Source: Pseudorhodoferax soli (GTDB taxonomy: Bacteria; Pseudomonadota; Gammaproteobacteria; Burkholderiales; Burkholderiaceae_C). From it: a stretch of DNA of 64,000 nucleotides. The stretch lies in assembly GCF_003337555.1 (NCBI RefSeq), contig NZ_QPJK01000004.1, forward strand, positions 347,320-411,319, written 5' to 3'. The number at the start of each line of letters is the position of its first letter. The first letter of the stretch is position 1. The position numbers and the translations under genes were made by a program. This document shows, in pieces, positions 46,419 to 55,453 of this stretch. Below the pieces are notes generated by a model, which was not told where the DNA came from, searched no databases, and saw nothing but the letters and a program-made list of their open reading frames with translations.

Positions 46419-46601
46419 GGGAACGCGAAGATCGGAGTTGTGGCTATTTTCGCCACTTTTGGCCGACCGCCTGGGCGGCCAGGGCAATAATCGTTGTCCG
46501 ATCAGGGGCTCACGCGCACAATTGCCAGCGATCTTTCGCGCGATTTCCGAACGGCGCGGCCACCATCACGCTTCGCTCAAAGGATGTTTCTGGTGCAACG
46601 C

Positions 46602-47807
46602 ATGACGACCAACCACAGCCTGGGGATCGCCGCGCTGGCCGCCGCGACCGCCCTGCTGGCCGCCCCTGCGCAGGCCCAGAACCACCCGATCACGCCCAGC
46701 CAGCGCGACACCGCCACCCAGGTGGCTCAGCGCGGCGTGCCCCTGTCGGAGCTGGCGCCCAGCGCGCCGGACAGTTACACGGTCAAGAGCGGTGACACGC
46801 TGTGGGGCATTTCCGGCCTGTTTTTGGCCCGGCCCTGGCGCTGGCCCGAGCTGTGGGGCATGAATCTGCAGGACATCCGCAACCCGCACCTGATCTACCC
46901 GGGCCAGCAGCTGTTCCTGCACAAGGACGGCGACCGCGCACGGCTCAGCACGCGGGCCCCCGGCGCCGATGGCCTGGCCACGGTGCGCGTGTCGCCACGC
47001 GTGCGCTCCACATCGCTGGCCGACAGCGCCTTGCCCACGCTGTCGCCCAGCGCCATCGAACCCTTCCTCACCGAATCGCTGGTCGTCGAAGAGAACGCGC
47101 TGCAAAACGCGCCGCGCATCGTCGCCACGCGCGAGCAGCGCGTGATGCTGGCCAAGGGCGACCGCGCCTACGCCCGCGGCTCGGTGGAATTCCCGCTGGC
47201 GCCCGTGCCGGGCAGCCAGCCGGCCGCCTTCCGCGTGGTGCGCAACGCCGTGCCGCTCAAGGACCCGGTGTCCGGCGAGGTGCTGGGCTACGAGGCCTAC
47301 TACCTGGGCAAGGCACAGCTGCTGCAGGGCGAGGGCACGCGCGACATCACCGACAAGGACGGCAAGACCACCGTGGAGGTGGTGCCCGCGTCCATGGACA
47401 TCCTGGTGTCCAAGGAAGACATCCGCGTGGGCGACCGGCTGCTGCCCGAGCCACCGCCCGAACTGACGCGCTACGTGCCGCATGCGCCTTCCGGCCCCGT
47501 CGACGGCCGCGTGGTGTCGATCTACGGCAGCAATGGCATCTCCAATACCAACGCGGCCCAGAGCCAGGTGGTGGCGATCAACAAGGGCACGCGCGACGGC
47601 CTGGAACGCGGCCACGTGCTGACCCTGCTCAGCGATGGCGGGCGCCTGCCGGACAGCACCGATCCCGCCAAGGCCATGCTCAAGCTGCCCGACGAGACCA
47701 ACGGCATGCTGATGGTGTTCCGCACCTTCGAGCGTGTGTCCTATGGGTTGATCCTGGACATCCAGAGCGGCGTGAAGGTCGGCGACCGGCTGGTCGCCCC
47801 GCGCTGA
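46602..47807 (+). CDS. Secreted LysM-domain protein
   Basis: 401 residues. The signal peptide is NHSLGIAALAAATALLAAPA then QAQ. The LysM repeat near residues 55-105 (YTVKSGDTLWGISGLFLARP, NPHLIYPGQQLFL) should bind peptidoglycan. The remaining 290 residues form a domain common in Burkholderiales LysM proteins next to dprA, of unknown role. The start is uncertain: ATG 46602 is preferred for the signal peptide, while ATG 46584 overlaps its own AAAGGA. Confidence 0.85.
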   Translation: MTTNHSLGIAALAAATALLAAPAQAQNHPITPSQRDTATQVAQRGVPLSELAPSAPDSYTVKSGDTLWGISGLFLARPWRWPELWGMNLQDIRNPHLIYPGQQLFLHKDGDRARLSTRAPGADGLATVRVSPRVRSTSLADSALPTLSPSAIEPFLTESLVVEENALQNAPRIVATREQRVMLAKGDRAYARGSVEFPLAPVPGSQPAAFRVVRNAVPLKDPVSGEVLGYEAYYLGKAQLLQGEGTRDITDKDGKTTVEVVPASMDILVSKEDIRVGDRLLPEPPPELTRYVPHAPSGPVDGRVVSIYGSNGISNTNAAQSQVVAINKGTRDGLERGHVLTLLSDGGRLPDSTDPAKAMLKLPDETNGMLMVFRTFERVSYGLILDIQSGVKVGDRLVAPR

Positions 47808-47831
47808 GGCCCATCCCGCGAGGGGCCGCCC

Positions 47832-48962
47832 ATGGAGCGCAGCGACCTCAGCCACTGGCTCCGGCTGCTGGGCACGCCGGACATCGGCAACGATGGCGCG
47901 CGCCGCCTGCTGACGGCCTTCGGTTCGCCGCATGCGGTGTTCGATCAGAGCGCCGCGGCGCTGGCCCAGGTCGTGCACGCGCGCCAACTGCGTCAATTGG
48001 CCGAGCCACCGGCCGGGCATGCGGATCTGCTCGACAAGACCTGGCAGTGGCTGCAACAACGGCCCGAGCAGCGCGCTGTTCTGGTGCCCGGCCAGGACGA
48101 CTATCCCGCCACGCTGCTGCACATGGCCGACCCACCGCTGCTGCTGTACGCGACGGGCGACCTGGCGCGCTGGCGCGCCTTCGCCGCAGATGCGGGGCGC
48201 GGCCTGGCCATCGTGGGCAGCCGCAAGCCCACGCCCCAGGGCTTGGCCCATGCACGGCAGTTCGCGCGCGGGGCAGCCTCGGCCGGCTGGACCATCGTCT
48301 CCGGCCTGGCACTGGGCGTGGACGGGGCGGCGCACGAAGGCGCACTGGAAGGCACGGCCGACGACGCCTCCCAGCCGGCCACCGTGGCGGTGGTCGGCAC
48401 CGGGCTGGACAGCGTCTATCCCAAGGCCCACCTCGCGCTGGCCCGCGTCATCGCTGCGCGCGGCATGCTGCTCTCCGAGTACCCGCTCGGAACGCCGCCG
48501 CTGGCCGCCAACTTTCCGCGCCGCAACCGCCTCATCGCAGGGCTCAGCCGCGGCACGCTGGTGGTGGAGGCGGCGCTGCGTTCGGGATCGTTGATCACCG
48601 CGCGGCTGGCAGCGGAACAAGGCAAGGAGGTGTTCGCCATCCCCGGCTCCATCCATGCGCCACAGGCGGGCGGCTGCCACCAGCTGATCCAGCAAGGGGC
48701 CAAGCTGGTCACGCGGATCGAAGACGTGCTCGAGGAATTCGACCCGGCGACCGCAGCGCGCCCCACGGCTGCGCCGCCCGAGCCGCCGCCCGACGACGAC
48801 GTGCTGGCCCATATCGGCTTCGACCCCATGGGCCTGGATGCACTGGCGGCCCGCACCGGTCTGCCGACCGCAGTCCTGCAGGCGCGCCTGCTGGAGTTGG
48901 AGCTGGACGGCCACATCGTGCGCCTCCCCGGCGCGCTGTTCCAACGCTTCGCGGCAGCCTGA
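47832..48962 (+). CDS. dprA: DNA-processing protein DprA
   Basis: 376 residues: an N-terminal SAM-like region, the Rossmann-fold core (GLAIVGSRKPTPQGLAHARQ, IVSGLALGVDGAAHEGALEG, PRRNRLIAGLSRGTLVVEAA) and a C-terminal winged helix (HIGFDPMGLDALAARTGLPT). It binds incoming single-stranded DNA and loads RecA during natural transformation. It follows the LysM gene by 24 bp and precedes smg by 35 bp. Confidence 0.93.
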   Translation: MERSDLSHWLRLLGTPDIGNDGARRLLTAFGSPHAVFDQSAAALAQVVHARQLRQLAEPPAGHADLLDKTWQWLQQRPEQRAVLVPGQDDYPATLLHMADPPLLLYATGDLARWRAFAADAGRGLAIVGSRKPTPQGLAHARQFARGAASAGWTIVSGLALGVDGAAHEGALEGTADDASQPATVAVVGTGLDSVYPKAHLALARVIAARGMLLSEYPLGTPPLAANFPRRNRLIAGLSRGTLVVEAALRSGSLITARLAAEQGKEVFAIPGSIHAPQAGGCHQLIQQGAKLVTRIEDVLEEFDPATAARPTAAPPEPPPDDDVLAHIGFDPMGLDALAARTGLPTAVLQARLLELELDGHIVRLPGALFQRFAAA

Positions 48963-48997
48963 ACAAGGCAGCCGGGCGGCTGCGCTATATTGGGCCC

Positions 48998-49447
48998 ATG
49001 TTCGAAGTGCTCGCTTACGTCTACGAAAACTACTGGCGCGGCGATGCCTGCCCCGAGCCGCAGCAGCTGGGCCGCAAGCTCAGCGCCGTGGGTTTCGAGG
49101 CCGAGGAAATCAGCCAGGCGCTGGACTGGCTGAGCGGTCTGCGCATCGGCACGGTGCACGAGGCACTGCCGCCGAGCACGGCCATGCGGGTCTACACGCC
49201 CGCCGAGCGCGAGCACCTGGGCCCGGAATGCCTGGGCTTCGTGCACCTGCTCGAGGGCGCCGGCGTGCTGCCGCCCGCGCAGCGCGAACTCGTGGTGGAC
49301 CGGGCCATGGCCGCGCCCGGTGCGCCCGTGGCGCTGTCCGAGTTCAAGATGATCGTGCTGATGGTCTACTGGAGCAGCGGCACCGAGCCCGATGCGCTGG
49401 TGCTGGACGAACTCTCGCAGGACACCTCGGCACGCACGGCCCACTAA
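48998..49447 (+). CDS. smg: Smg family protein (DUF494)
   Basis: 149 residues opening MFEVLAYVYENYWRGDACPE, the DUF494/Smg family start, with AVGFEAEEISQALDWLSGL and a conserved C-terminal EFKMIVLMVYW. Function is not established; the gene commonly accompanies dprA. A topoisomerase gene often follows in betaproteobacteria, but here the stop is directly overlapped by the left arm of a palindromic repeat and the next gene is convergent DUF1631. Confidence 0.9.
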   Translation: MFEVLAYVYENYWRGDACPEPQQLGRKLSAVGFEAEEISQALDWLSGLRIGTVHEALPPSTAMRVYTPAEREHLGPECLGFVHLLEGAGVLPPAQRELVVDRAMAAPGAPVALSEFKMIVLMVYWSSGTEPDALVLDELSQDTSARTAH

Positions 49448-49667
49448 GAAGCTGTGAACGAATCGCTCACGACCACGCAAGGCCCGATGACTGCCGGCGC
49501 CCATCGCCTTCGTCGCGTCCTGCGCCTCGCCCTTCCGGCCGGGGCACGCCAGGCCACATGCGGGCGTTGCAGTCCTTGCCCGGGCACAAGCCCGCGCGGC
49601 GGCCTGCGCCTACGCCTGCGGCCCGGCGCACCCCGTCGCGGCCGCGACCGATTCATTCACAGCTTCT
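49447..49667. repeat. Palindromic element after smg (repeat family copy B)
   Basis: Outer arms AGAAGCTGTGAACGAATCG (49447-49465) and CGATTCATTCACAGCTTCT (49649-49667) are inverted repeats with one mismatch. Between them a perfect palindrome GTCGCGGCCGCGAC lies at 49635-49648. The core 49557-49619 is roughly 80% identical to 2449-2510 in copy A, in the same orientation. A short open frame crossing the element (antisense, 49444-49656) is almost all arginine-rich low-complexity sequence and is not credible as a gene. The element fills the whole smg-DUF1631 intergenic region. Confidence 0.8.
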
Positions 49668-49678
49668 GAGCCGGCAGC

Positions 49679-52042
49679 TCAGACCGCCAGCAGCCGCCCC
49701 GGGTTGGCGTCCAGCTTCTCGAGCGCCTGGCGCGTGGCGCGCAACGTGAGTGCCTCTTCCTCCTGCGGGATCAGCAGGCCGGCCTGCAGGTAGGCCGCCA
49801 GGCGCTTGGCCTGGATCAAGGTGCTGCGCCCATCCATGGCCGCGAACAGGAACAGCTGCCTGCGCTCGCTGCGCCAGGCCAGCTGCACCTGGCTGATCTT
49901 CTGGTTGTGGTCCAGCGTGAACCAGTGGCCCAGCTGCAACTCGTGCGCCCAGGCCAGCATGGCCTCGCTGGGCTTGGCGCCGGCGTCGGGGATCACGTCG
50001 ATGGACGAGGCGTCGATGCCCAGCATCAGTTCGATGCTGTCGGCGTCCAGCGGCAGGTCGCCCATGCTCTCGTCGCTGACGAAGTCCTCCAGGTTGGCCA
50101 GGCGCTGGGCCATCATGTCGATGCGGGCCTGCGGGATGGCTTCGGTCTTGGACATGAAGGCGTCGGCCAGCGTGTCGCTGATGCGCTTGATGTGGCCTTC
50201 CTGCACGGGCGAGGACAAGCCCAGCAACGTCATGCCCTGGCGCAAGCGCTGCAGCAGCGCCGGCAGGCTCTGGATCACGCGCGCGCGGTCGGCCCGGTTG
50301 GGCTTGGCACTGGCGGCCCACACCAGGTCGGCAGCCGAGCGCTTGAAGGCCACCGTCTCCTCATCCTGCGGCCCCTTGCGCACGGCGGCCATGGCCAGCA
50401 CCTCGGCCCAGACCTTGAACAGGAACTCGCGCACCTCGTCGCGCACCGGCATGTCCTTGAGCATGTTGCGCAGCTCGATCGTGTACTGGATCGCGAGCGT
50501 CTCTTTCTGCTCGACCTGCTGCGCCACGCTGACCACCTTGGAGGCCGCGCCCTTTTCCGTCAGGTACTTGGAGAGGAATTTCTGGAACTCGTCGTAGACC
50601 AGCTGGAACACGCGCCGGCCGGTCTCGGGGTACTGCTCGATGACCTGCACCACGCGCCGGATCTCGGCCTCCAGTGCACTGCCGCTGATGGCATGGGCGT
50701 CGAAGCCCAATGCGCACGAGCCCATGCGGTCGATCAGCTGGCGCGCCGGGTGGTTCAGCGTGCCGAAGAACTCGGGTTCGGCCAGCGCCACGCGCAGCAC
50801 CGGCAGCTGCAGCCGGGCGAACCAGACACGCACCGCCGCCGGGATGCGCTCTTCGGCCAGGATGCTCTGGAACATCAGCGCCACGATCTCGATCGTGGCC
50901 TTCTCGCCGTCCGTGGACGCCTTCTTCTTGAGCTCGTTGGAGCGCTCGCGCAGCACGCCGGCCACGCGGACCACGCTGGCCTGGGTGTAGGCCGCGCCGC
51001 TGCCCAACTCGGTGTCGCCGATCAGCATGTCCGGATCGACCAGGCTTTGGCTCTGGTGCAGCGCATTGGCCAGCGTCGGCGTGATCTCCTGCTTGGCGGT
51101 GGCCTCGAAGATGCCGGCGGTCTGCTCGCTCAGCACGCGGCGCAGCTGGCCCAACACGCCCTGGGCGCGGCGGCGGGCGCGCGCCAGCGGCGACATGGCG
51201 GCCACCATCTGGCCGTCGGCCAGGTGGCGGTTGCGCTGGCCGTCGTCCCGCGCGAGCGGTTGCGCGGTGTCGGGGCCGCGGCGCGCGGCACCCGACGACC
51301 CGTTGTCCAGCGCGTCCTGGCCGGTCGGCACATCGCGCTGCGCCTGGGCCTGGGCCTGGGCCGCAGGCTGCCCCGGCGACGCCGAAGACATCTGCGTCAG
51401 GCGCACGCGGTACTTGGTTTCGCCGTCGGTCTGCACGCCCGAAGACACCAGCAGGGCTTCGCAGGACTTGCAGGCGTCCAGCAGATGCGCCGCCAGTTCG
51501 CGCTGCAGGGCCTCGACGACAAGCAACAGGCTCGCGCGCGGCAGGCGGGTCGCCAGCCATTGTTCGATCAGCAAGCGCATCAGCGTCTCGGGCCGCAACA
51601 CATCGTCCGGCGCGAGCTCGTCGCTCTTTTCCAGTTGCTGCACCCGCACCCGCAGTTCGGACAGCGGCCCGCCGACGCGCTCCAGCAAGGCCAGCGCCAA
51701 CCGCGAGGCCAGGATCTTGTTCTCCACCACGTCGTCACCGACCAGCGAGAGCTCGAGCACCGGCGGCACCGGCTTGGACGGCACGGCCGCCGGATCGGCC
51801 CGGGCCGCGCGCTGCCAGGCGGCCGCCACGGCCTCTTCCCAGGCGCGGCCATGGCTCTGGAACAGCGTCCAGGCGTCGCGCCGTTCCTGCATCTCGCGCA
51901 CCGAACTGACCTGCTCCAGCGCCTGGGTCAGGCGCTCCTTGACCGCAACACCGACCTCGCCCAGGCGCCGGCTGAGTTCGGCCACGAAATGCTGGCGCGT
52001 GCGCCGGGCCAGCGGATGGTCGGGTGTGGCGGTGGTAGGCAT
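49679..52042 (-). CDS. DUF1631 family protein
   Basis: 787 residues, largely helical, cytoplasmic, matching the proteobacterial DUF1631 family. Recognisable stretches are VRVWFARLQLPVLRVALAEP, EFFGTLNHPARQLIDRMG, YDEFQKFLSKYL and the C-terminal LQLGHWFTLDHNQKISQVQL with AWRSERRQLFLFAAMDGRS, which resembles a PilZ-like or RNA-binding beta fold. Function is unknown; some DUF1631 proteins have been linked to c-di-GMP signalling. It lies 21 bp after secF on the same strand and may share its transcript. Confidence 0.85.
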   Translation of the reverse strand: MPTTATPDHPLARRTRQHFVAELSRRLGEVGVAVKERLTQALEQVSSVREMQERRDAWTLFQSHGRAWEEAVAAAWQRAARADPAAVPSKPVPPVLELSLVGDDVVENKILASRLALALLERVGGPLSELRVRVQQLEKSDELAPDDVLRPETLMRLLIEQWLATRLPRASLLLVVEALQRELAAHLLDACKSCEALLVSSGVQTDGETKYRVRLTQMSSASPGQPAAQAQAQAQRDVPTGQDALDNGSSGAARRGPDTAQPLARDDGQRNRHLADGQMVAAMSPLARARRRAQGVLGQLRRVLSEQTAGIFEATAKQEITPTLANALHQSQSLVDPDMLIGDTELGSGAAYTQASVVRVAGVLRERSNELKKKASTDGEKATIEIVALMFQSILAEERIPAAVRVWFARLQLPVLRVALAEPEFFGTLNHPARQLIDRMGSCALGFDAHAISGSALEAEIRRVVQVIEQYPETGRRVFQLVYDEFQKFLSKYLTEKGAASKVVSVAQQVEQKETLAIQYTIELRNMLKDMPVRDEVREFLFKVWAEVLAMAAVRKGPQDEETVAFKRSAADLVWAASAKPNRADRARVIQSLPALLQRLRQGMTLLGLSSPVQEGHIKRISDTLADAFMSKTEAIPQARIDMMAQRLANLEDFVSDESMGDLPLDADSIELMLGIDASSIDVIPDAGAKPSEAMLAWAHELQLGHWFTLDHNQKISQVQLAWRSERRQLFLFAAMDGRSTLIQAKRLAAYLQAGLLIPQEEEALTLRATRQALEKLDANPGRLLAV

Positions 52043-52063
52043 GGACGTTCGGTGGCTGTCCTT

Positions 52064-53014
52064 CTAGACGACGGCGCCCGAATTCGGGTCGTTCGGGTCT
52101 TCGTCCTTCTTGGTGGCCTTCACCAGGTCCTCCCGCTTGACGCCCAGCCACATCGCGATCGCCGCGGCGACGAAGCACGACGAGTAGATGCCGAAGCAGA
52201 TGCCGATGGTCAGCGCGAGCGCGAAGTAGTGCAGCGTGGGGCCGCCGAAGAAGAACATGGACAGCACCACCAGCTGCGTCGAGCCGTGGGTGATGATGGT
52301 CCGGCTGATGGTGCTGGTGATGGCCGAGTCGATGACCTCCTGCGTGCTGAGCTTGCGGTAGCGCCGGAAGTTCTCGCGCACACGGTCGAAGATCACGACC
52401 GACTCGTTGACCGAATAGCCCAGCACGGCCAGCACCGCCGCCAGCACCGCCAGCGAGAACTCCCACTGGAAGAAGGCGAAGAAGCCCAGGATGATGACCA
52501 CGTCGTGCAGGTTGGCGAGCACCGTGGACACGGCGAACTTCCACTCGAAGCGGAAGGCCAGGTAGACCATGATGCCGACCACCACCATGGCCAGCGCCTT
52601 CAGGCCATTGGTGGTGAGCTCCTCACCGACCTGCGGCCCGACGAATTCCACGCCACGCAGCGTGACGCCGGGGTCCACCGCCTTGAGCGCATCCACGACC
52701 TGGGTGGACTGCTGGGTGGCGTTCATGTCCTTGCGCGCAGGCAGGCGGATCTGCACGTCGCGCGAGGAGCCGTAGGCCTGCACCAGCACCTCGGAGTAGC
52801 CGAGCGTGCCGATGGTCTCGCGCACCTTGCCGATGTCGGCCGATTGTTCGTAGGCCACTTCCATCACGGTGCCGCCCGTGAACTCCACCGACAGGTGCAG
52901 TCCGCGGTGGAACAGGAAGAACACGGCCAGCGCAAAGGTCAGGAACGAGATCGCGTTCAGCACCAGCGCGTGGCGCATGAACGGGATGGTCTTGCGGATC
53001 CGGAAGAATTCCAT
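52064..53014 (-). CDS. secF: Protein translocase subunit SecF
   Basis: 316 residues. VEFTGGTVMEVAY and YIMVYLAFRFEWKFAVSTVL-type core (VGIMVYLAFRFEWKFAVSTV), SVNESVVIFDRVREN and the C-terminal helices FALALTIGICFGIYSSCFVA are SecF hallmarks. With SecD it uses the proton gradient to help release exported proteins from SecYEG. It follows secD by 15 bp. Confidence 0.95.
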   Translation of the reverse strand: MEFFRIRKTIPFMRHALVLNAISFLTFALAVFFLFHRGLHLSVEFTGGTVMEVAYEQSADIGKVRETIGTLGYSEVLVQAYGSSRDVQIRLPARKDMNATQQSTQVVDALKAVDPGVTLRGVEFVGPQVGEELTTNGLKALAMVVVGIMVYLAFRFEWKFAVSTVLANLHDVVIILGFFAFFQWEFSLAVLAAVLAVLGYSVNESVVIFDRVRENFRRYRKLSTQEVIDSAITSTISRTIITHGSTQLVVLSMFFFGGPTLHYFALALTIGICFGIYSSCFVAAAIAMWLGVKREDLVKATKKDEDPNDPNSGAVV

Positions 53015-53029
53015 GTCGTGCTCCTGCGC

Positions 53030-54913
53030 TTACTTGGCGGGGACCGCCAGCGCGTCCTGCTCGGGCCGCCAGACCGTGCCGATGGACACGCTCTTGAGCT
53101 TCTTCTGCCGGCCATACCAGAGGTTCACCAGCGCGCGTGAGAAGAACACGGCCGAGAACATGGAGGTGACGATGCCCAGGCAGTGCACCACGGCGAAGCC
53201 GCGGATCGGGCCGGAGCCGAAAGCCAGCAGCGCCACGCCGGCGATGAGCGTGGTCACGTTGGAGTCCAGGATGGTGCCCCAGGCGCGGTCGTAGCCGGCA
53301 TGGATGGCCGCCTGCGGCGAGGCCCCGGTGCGCAGCTCCTCGCGCACGCGCTCGTTGATCAGCACGTTCGAATCGATCGCCACGCCGATGGCCAGGGCCA
53401 TGGCCGCGATGCCGGGCAGCGTCAGCGTGGCCTGCAGCATCGACAGCACGGCCACCAGCAGCAGCAGGTTGAAGGCCAGCGCGATCGACGAGAACACGCC
53501 GAACAGCGCGTAGTAGGCGCACATGAACACCATGATGGCGACGAAGCCGTACAGCACGCTGTTGAAGCCCTTGCTGATGTTGTCGGCGCCCAGGCTCGGG
53601 CCGATGGTGCGCTCCTGGATGATCTCCATGGGCGCGGCCAGCGAGCCGGCGCGCAGCAGCAGCGCCGTGTCGTTGGCCTCGGTGGTGGTCATGCTGCCGG
53701 AGATCTGCACGCGGCCGCCAGCGATCTCGGTGCGGATCACGGGCGCCGTGACGACTTCCCCGCGGCCCTTCTCGAACAGGATGATGGCCATGCGCTTGTT
53801 GATGTTCTCGCGCGTGACGTCCTTGAAGATGCGGGCGCCCTTGGCGTCCAGCGTCAGGTTGACGGTGGGCTGCTGGGTCTGGCTGTCAAAGCCGGGCTGG
53901 GCGTCGGTCAGGTTCTCGCCGGTCAGCACCACCTGGCGCTTCACGATGACGGCCTGGCCGGCGCGGTCCAGGTAGCGCTCGGAGCCGAACGGCACGGTGC
54001 CGGTGCCGGTCTCGGCGCTGCGGGCCTCGGTGCTCTCGTCCACCAGGCGCACCTCCAGCGTGGCGGTGCGGCCCAGGATGTCCTTGGCCTTGGCCGTGTC
54101 CTGCACGCCGGGCAGCTGGACCACGATGCGCTCCAGGCCCTGCTGCTGGATCACCGGCTCGGCCACGCCGAGTTCGTTGATCCGGTTGTGCAGCGTGGTG
54201 ATGTTCTGCTTGAGCGCAGCGTCCTGCAGGCGGCGGGCGGCCTCCGGCTTGATGCTGGCGACCAGCTTCCAGGTGTTGCCTTCCTGGCTGTCGGTAGACG
54301 ACAGGTCGGGGAACTGGTCCTGGATCACATTCCTGGCGGCGGCCAGCGCCTGGGCGTCGCGGAAAGTGATTTCCACGTTCTGGCCACTGCGGTTGACCGA
54401 GGCACCGCGGATGTTCTTGTCCCGCAGCGCCGTGCGCAGGTCGCCGGCGAACGATTCGGCGCGCTTGTCGATGGCGCCCTTCATGTCCACCTGCAGCAGG
54501 AAGTCCACGCCGCCGCGCAGGTCCAGGCCGAGGTACATGGGATGGGCGTTCAGTGCGGCCAGCCAGGCCGGCGAGCGCGGCACCAGGTTCAGCGCGACCA
54601 CGTAAGAGGGGTCGGCCGTGTCCGGCACCAGCGCGCGCTGCAGGGCGTCGCGCGCCTTGAGCTGCCCGTCCGGCGTCGCGAAGCGCGCGCGCACGGAGCC
54701 GCCGTCCAGCGACACCAGATCGGGCGTGGCGCCCGCCTCTTTCAGGATCTGCTCGACACGCTCACGCGTGGTGGCGTCCACCTTCACACTGGCCTTGCCG
54801 GCAGACACCTGCACGGCCGGCGCTTCGCCATAGAAATTGGGCAGGGCATAGATCAGCCCCAGAAGCAGCACGACCACGATGGTCACGTACTTCCATACCG
54901 GATAACGGTTCAT
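53030..54913 (-). CDS. secD: Protein translocase subunit SecD
   Basis: 627 residues with an N-terminal membrane helix (YVTIVVVLLGLIYALPNFYG), the periplasmic P1 domain with LGLDLRGGVDFLLQVDM, the P4 segment, and the conserved membrane helices starting with a GPSLGADNISKGFNSVLYG approach and ALAIGVAIDSNVLINERVRE. It forms the SecDF complex with the next gene. yajC lies 42 bp upstream in the same orientation, giving the canonical yajC-secD-secF order, here without queA-tgt in front. Confidence 0.95.
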   Translation of the reverse strand: MNRYPVWKYVTIVVVLLLGLIYALPNFYGEAPAVQVSAGKASVKVDATTRERVEQILKEAGATPDLVSLDGGSVRARFATPDGQLKARDALQRALVPDTADPSYVVALNLVPRSPAWLAALNAHPMYLGLDLRGGVDFLLQVDMKGAIDKRAESFAGDLRTALRDKNIRGASVNRSGQNVEITFRDAQALAAARNVIQDQFPDLSSTDSQEGNTWKLVASIKPEAARRLQDAALKQNITTLHNRINELGVAEPVIQQQGLERIVVQLPGVQDTAKAKDILGRTATLEVRLVDESTEARSAETGTGTVPFGSERYLDRAGQAVIVKRQVVLTGENLTDAQPGFDSQTQQPTVNLTLDAKGARIFKDVTRENINKRMAIILFEKGRGEVVTAPVIRTEIAGGRVQISGSMTTTEANDTALLLRAGSLAAPMEIIQERTIGPSLGADNISKGFNSVLYGFVAIMVFMCAYYALFGVFSSIALAFNLLLLVAVLSMLQATLTLPGIAAMALAIGVAIDSNVLINERVREELRTGASPQAAIHAGYDRAWGTILDSNVTTLIAGVALLAFGSGPIRGFAVVHCLGIVTSMFSAVFFSRALVNLWYGRQKKLKSVSIGTVWRPEQDALAVPAK

Positions 54914-54955
54914 GATCGGCCGCGCCCCGCAAGGCGCCTCTCCACGGGAAACGAC

Positions 54956-55291
54956 TTACTTGACGGTGCCCTTGGGCAGAACCTGCACGACAGCGTGGCG
55001 CTGCAGTTGCACCTCGACGCCATTGGCGATCTCCACGCTCAGCGAACCTTCGCCGATCTTGGTGACCTTGCCGATCAGGCCGCCAGCCGTGGCGATCTCG
55101 TCGCCCCTGGCCAGCGCGTCGATCATGGCGCGGTGCTCCTTCTGCTTCTTCATCTGTGGACGGATCATGATGAAGTACAGCACCACGAACATCAGCAGCA
55201 GCGGCAGCATGCTGCCCAGCGACGACATCAGGTCACCGCCACCGGAAGCTGCAGCAGGCGCGGTTTGGGCAAAAGCGGAAGAAATCAGCAC
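54956..55291 (-). CDS. yajC: Preprotein translocase subunit YajC
   Basis: 111 residues. LISSAFAQTAPAAASGGG precedes one membrane helix (LGSMLPLLLMFVVLYFIMIR), then PQMKKQKEHRAMIDALARGD and EIATAGGLIGKVTKIGEGSL, the YajC signature. No ATG is near the family start. The GTG at 55291-55289 has GGAG eight bases upstream and gives the usual (M)LISSAFAQ, so I prefer it to the ATG 27 codons upstream. It heads the yajC-secD-secF run. Confidence 0.92.
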   Translation of the reverse strand: MLISSAFAQTAPAAASGGGDLMSSLGSMLPLLLMFVVLYFIMIRPQMKKQKEHRAMIDALARGDEIATAGGLIGKVTKIGEGSLSVEIANGVEVQLQRHAVVQVLPKGTVK

Positions 55292-55419
55292 GAAGCGTCT
55301 CCAGACGAGGATGCAAAGATCGAAAAGCGCGCGAATGCGCGCAACGCCGCGCGCGGTAAACGCACGAAGCAAGCGAAAAACAGGCGATTGTATGCCGCTG
55401 GCCTTGACGGGTCGCGGAG

Positions 55420-55449
55420 GCCCCAGCCGGCATAAGGCCGGGCTGGGGC
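55420..55449 (-). terminator. Hairpin after the indolepyruvate oxidoreductase gene
   Basis: GCCCCAGCC and GGCTGGGGC pair with extra inner pairs around a short loop, five bases after the stop codon (minus strand). There is no U-run, so it may work with Rho or as a 3' stabiliser. It separates this gene from yajC. Confidence 0.5.
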
Positions 55450-55453
55450 AAGG

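Noticed and set aside
49444-49656. Arginine-rich 70-codon frame across copy B of the repeat
   Set aside because: It is read from the palindromic element itself and is mostly Arg/Pro low complexity, so I treat it as a spurious frame within the repeat.
49907-53140. Open frame of over 1000 codons opposite DUF1631 and secF
   Set aside because: Antisense shadow of two clear genes, with repetitive HRRG/LDH-like composition and no recognisable motif.
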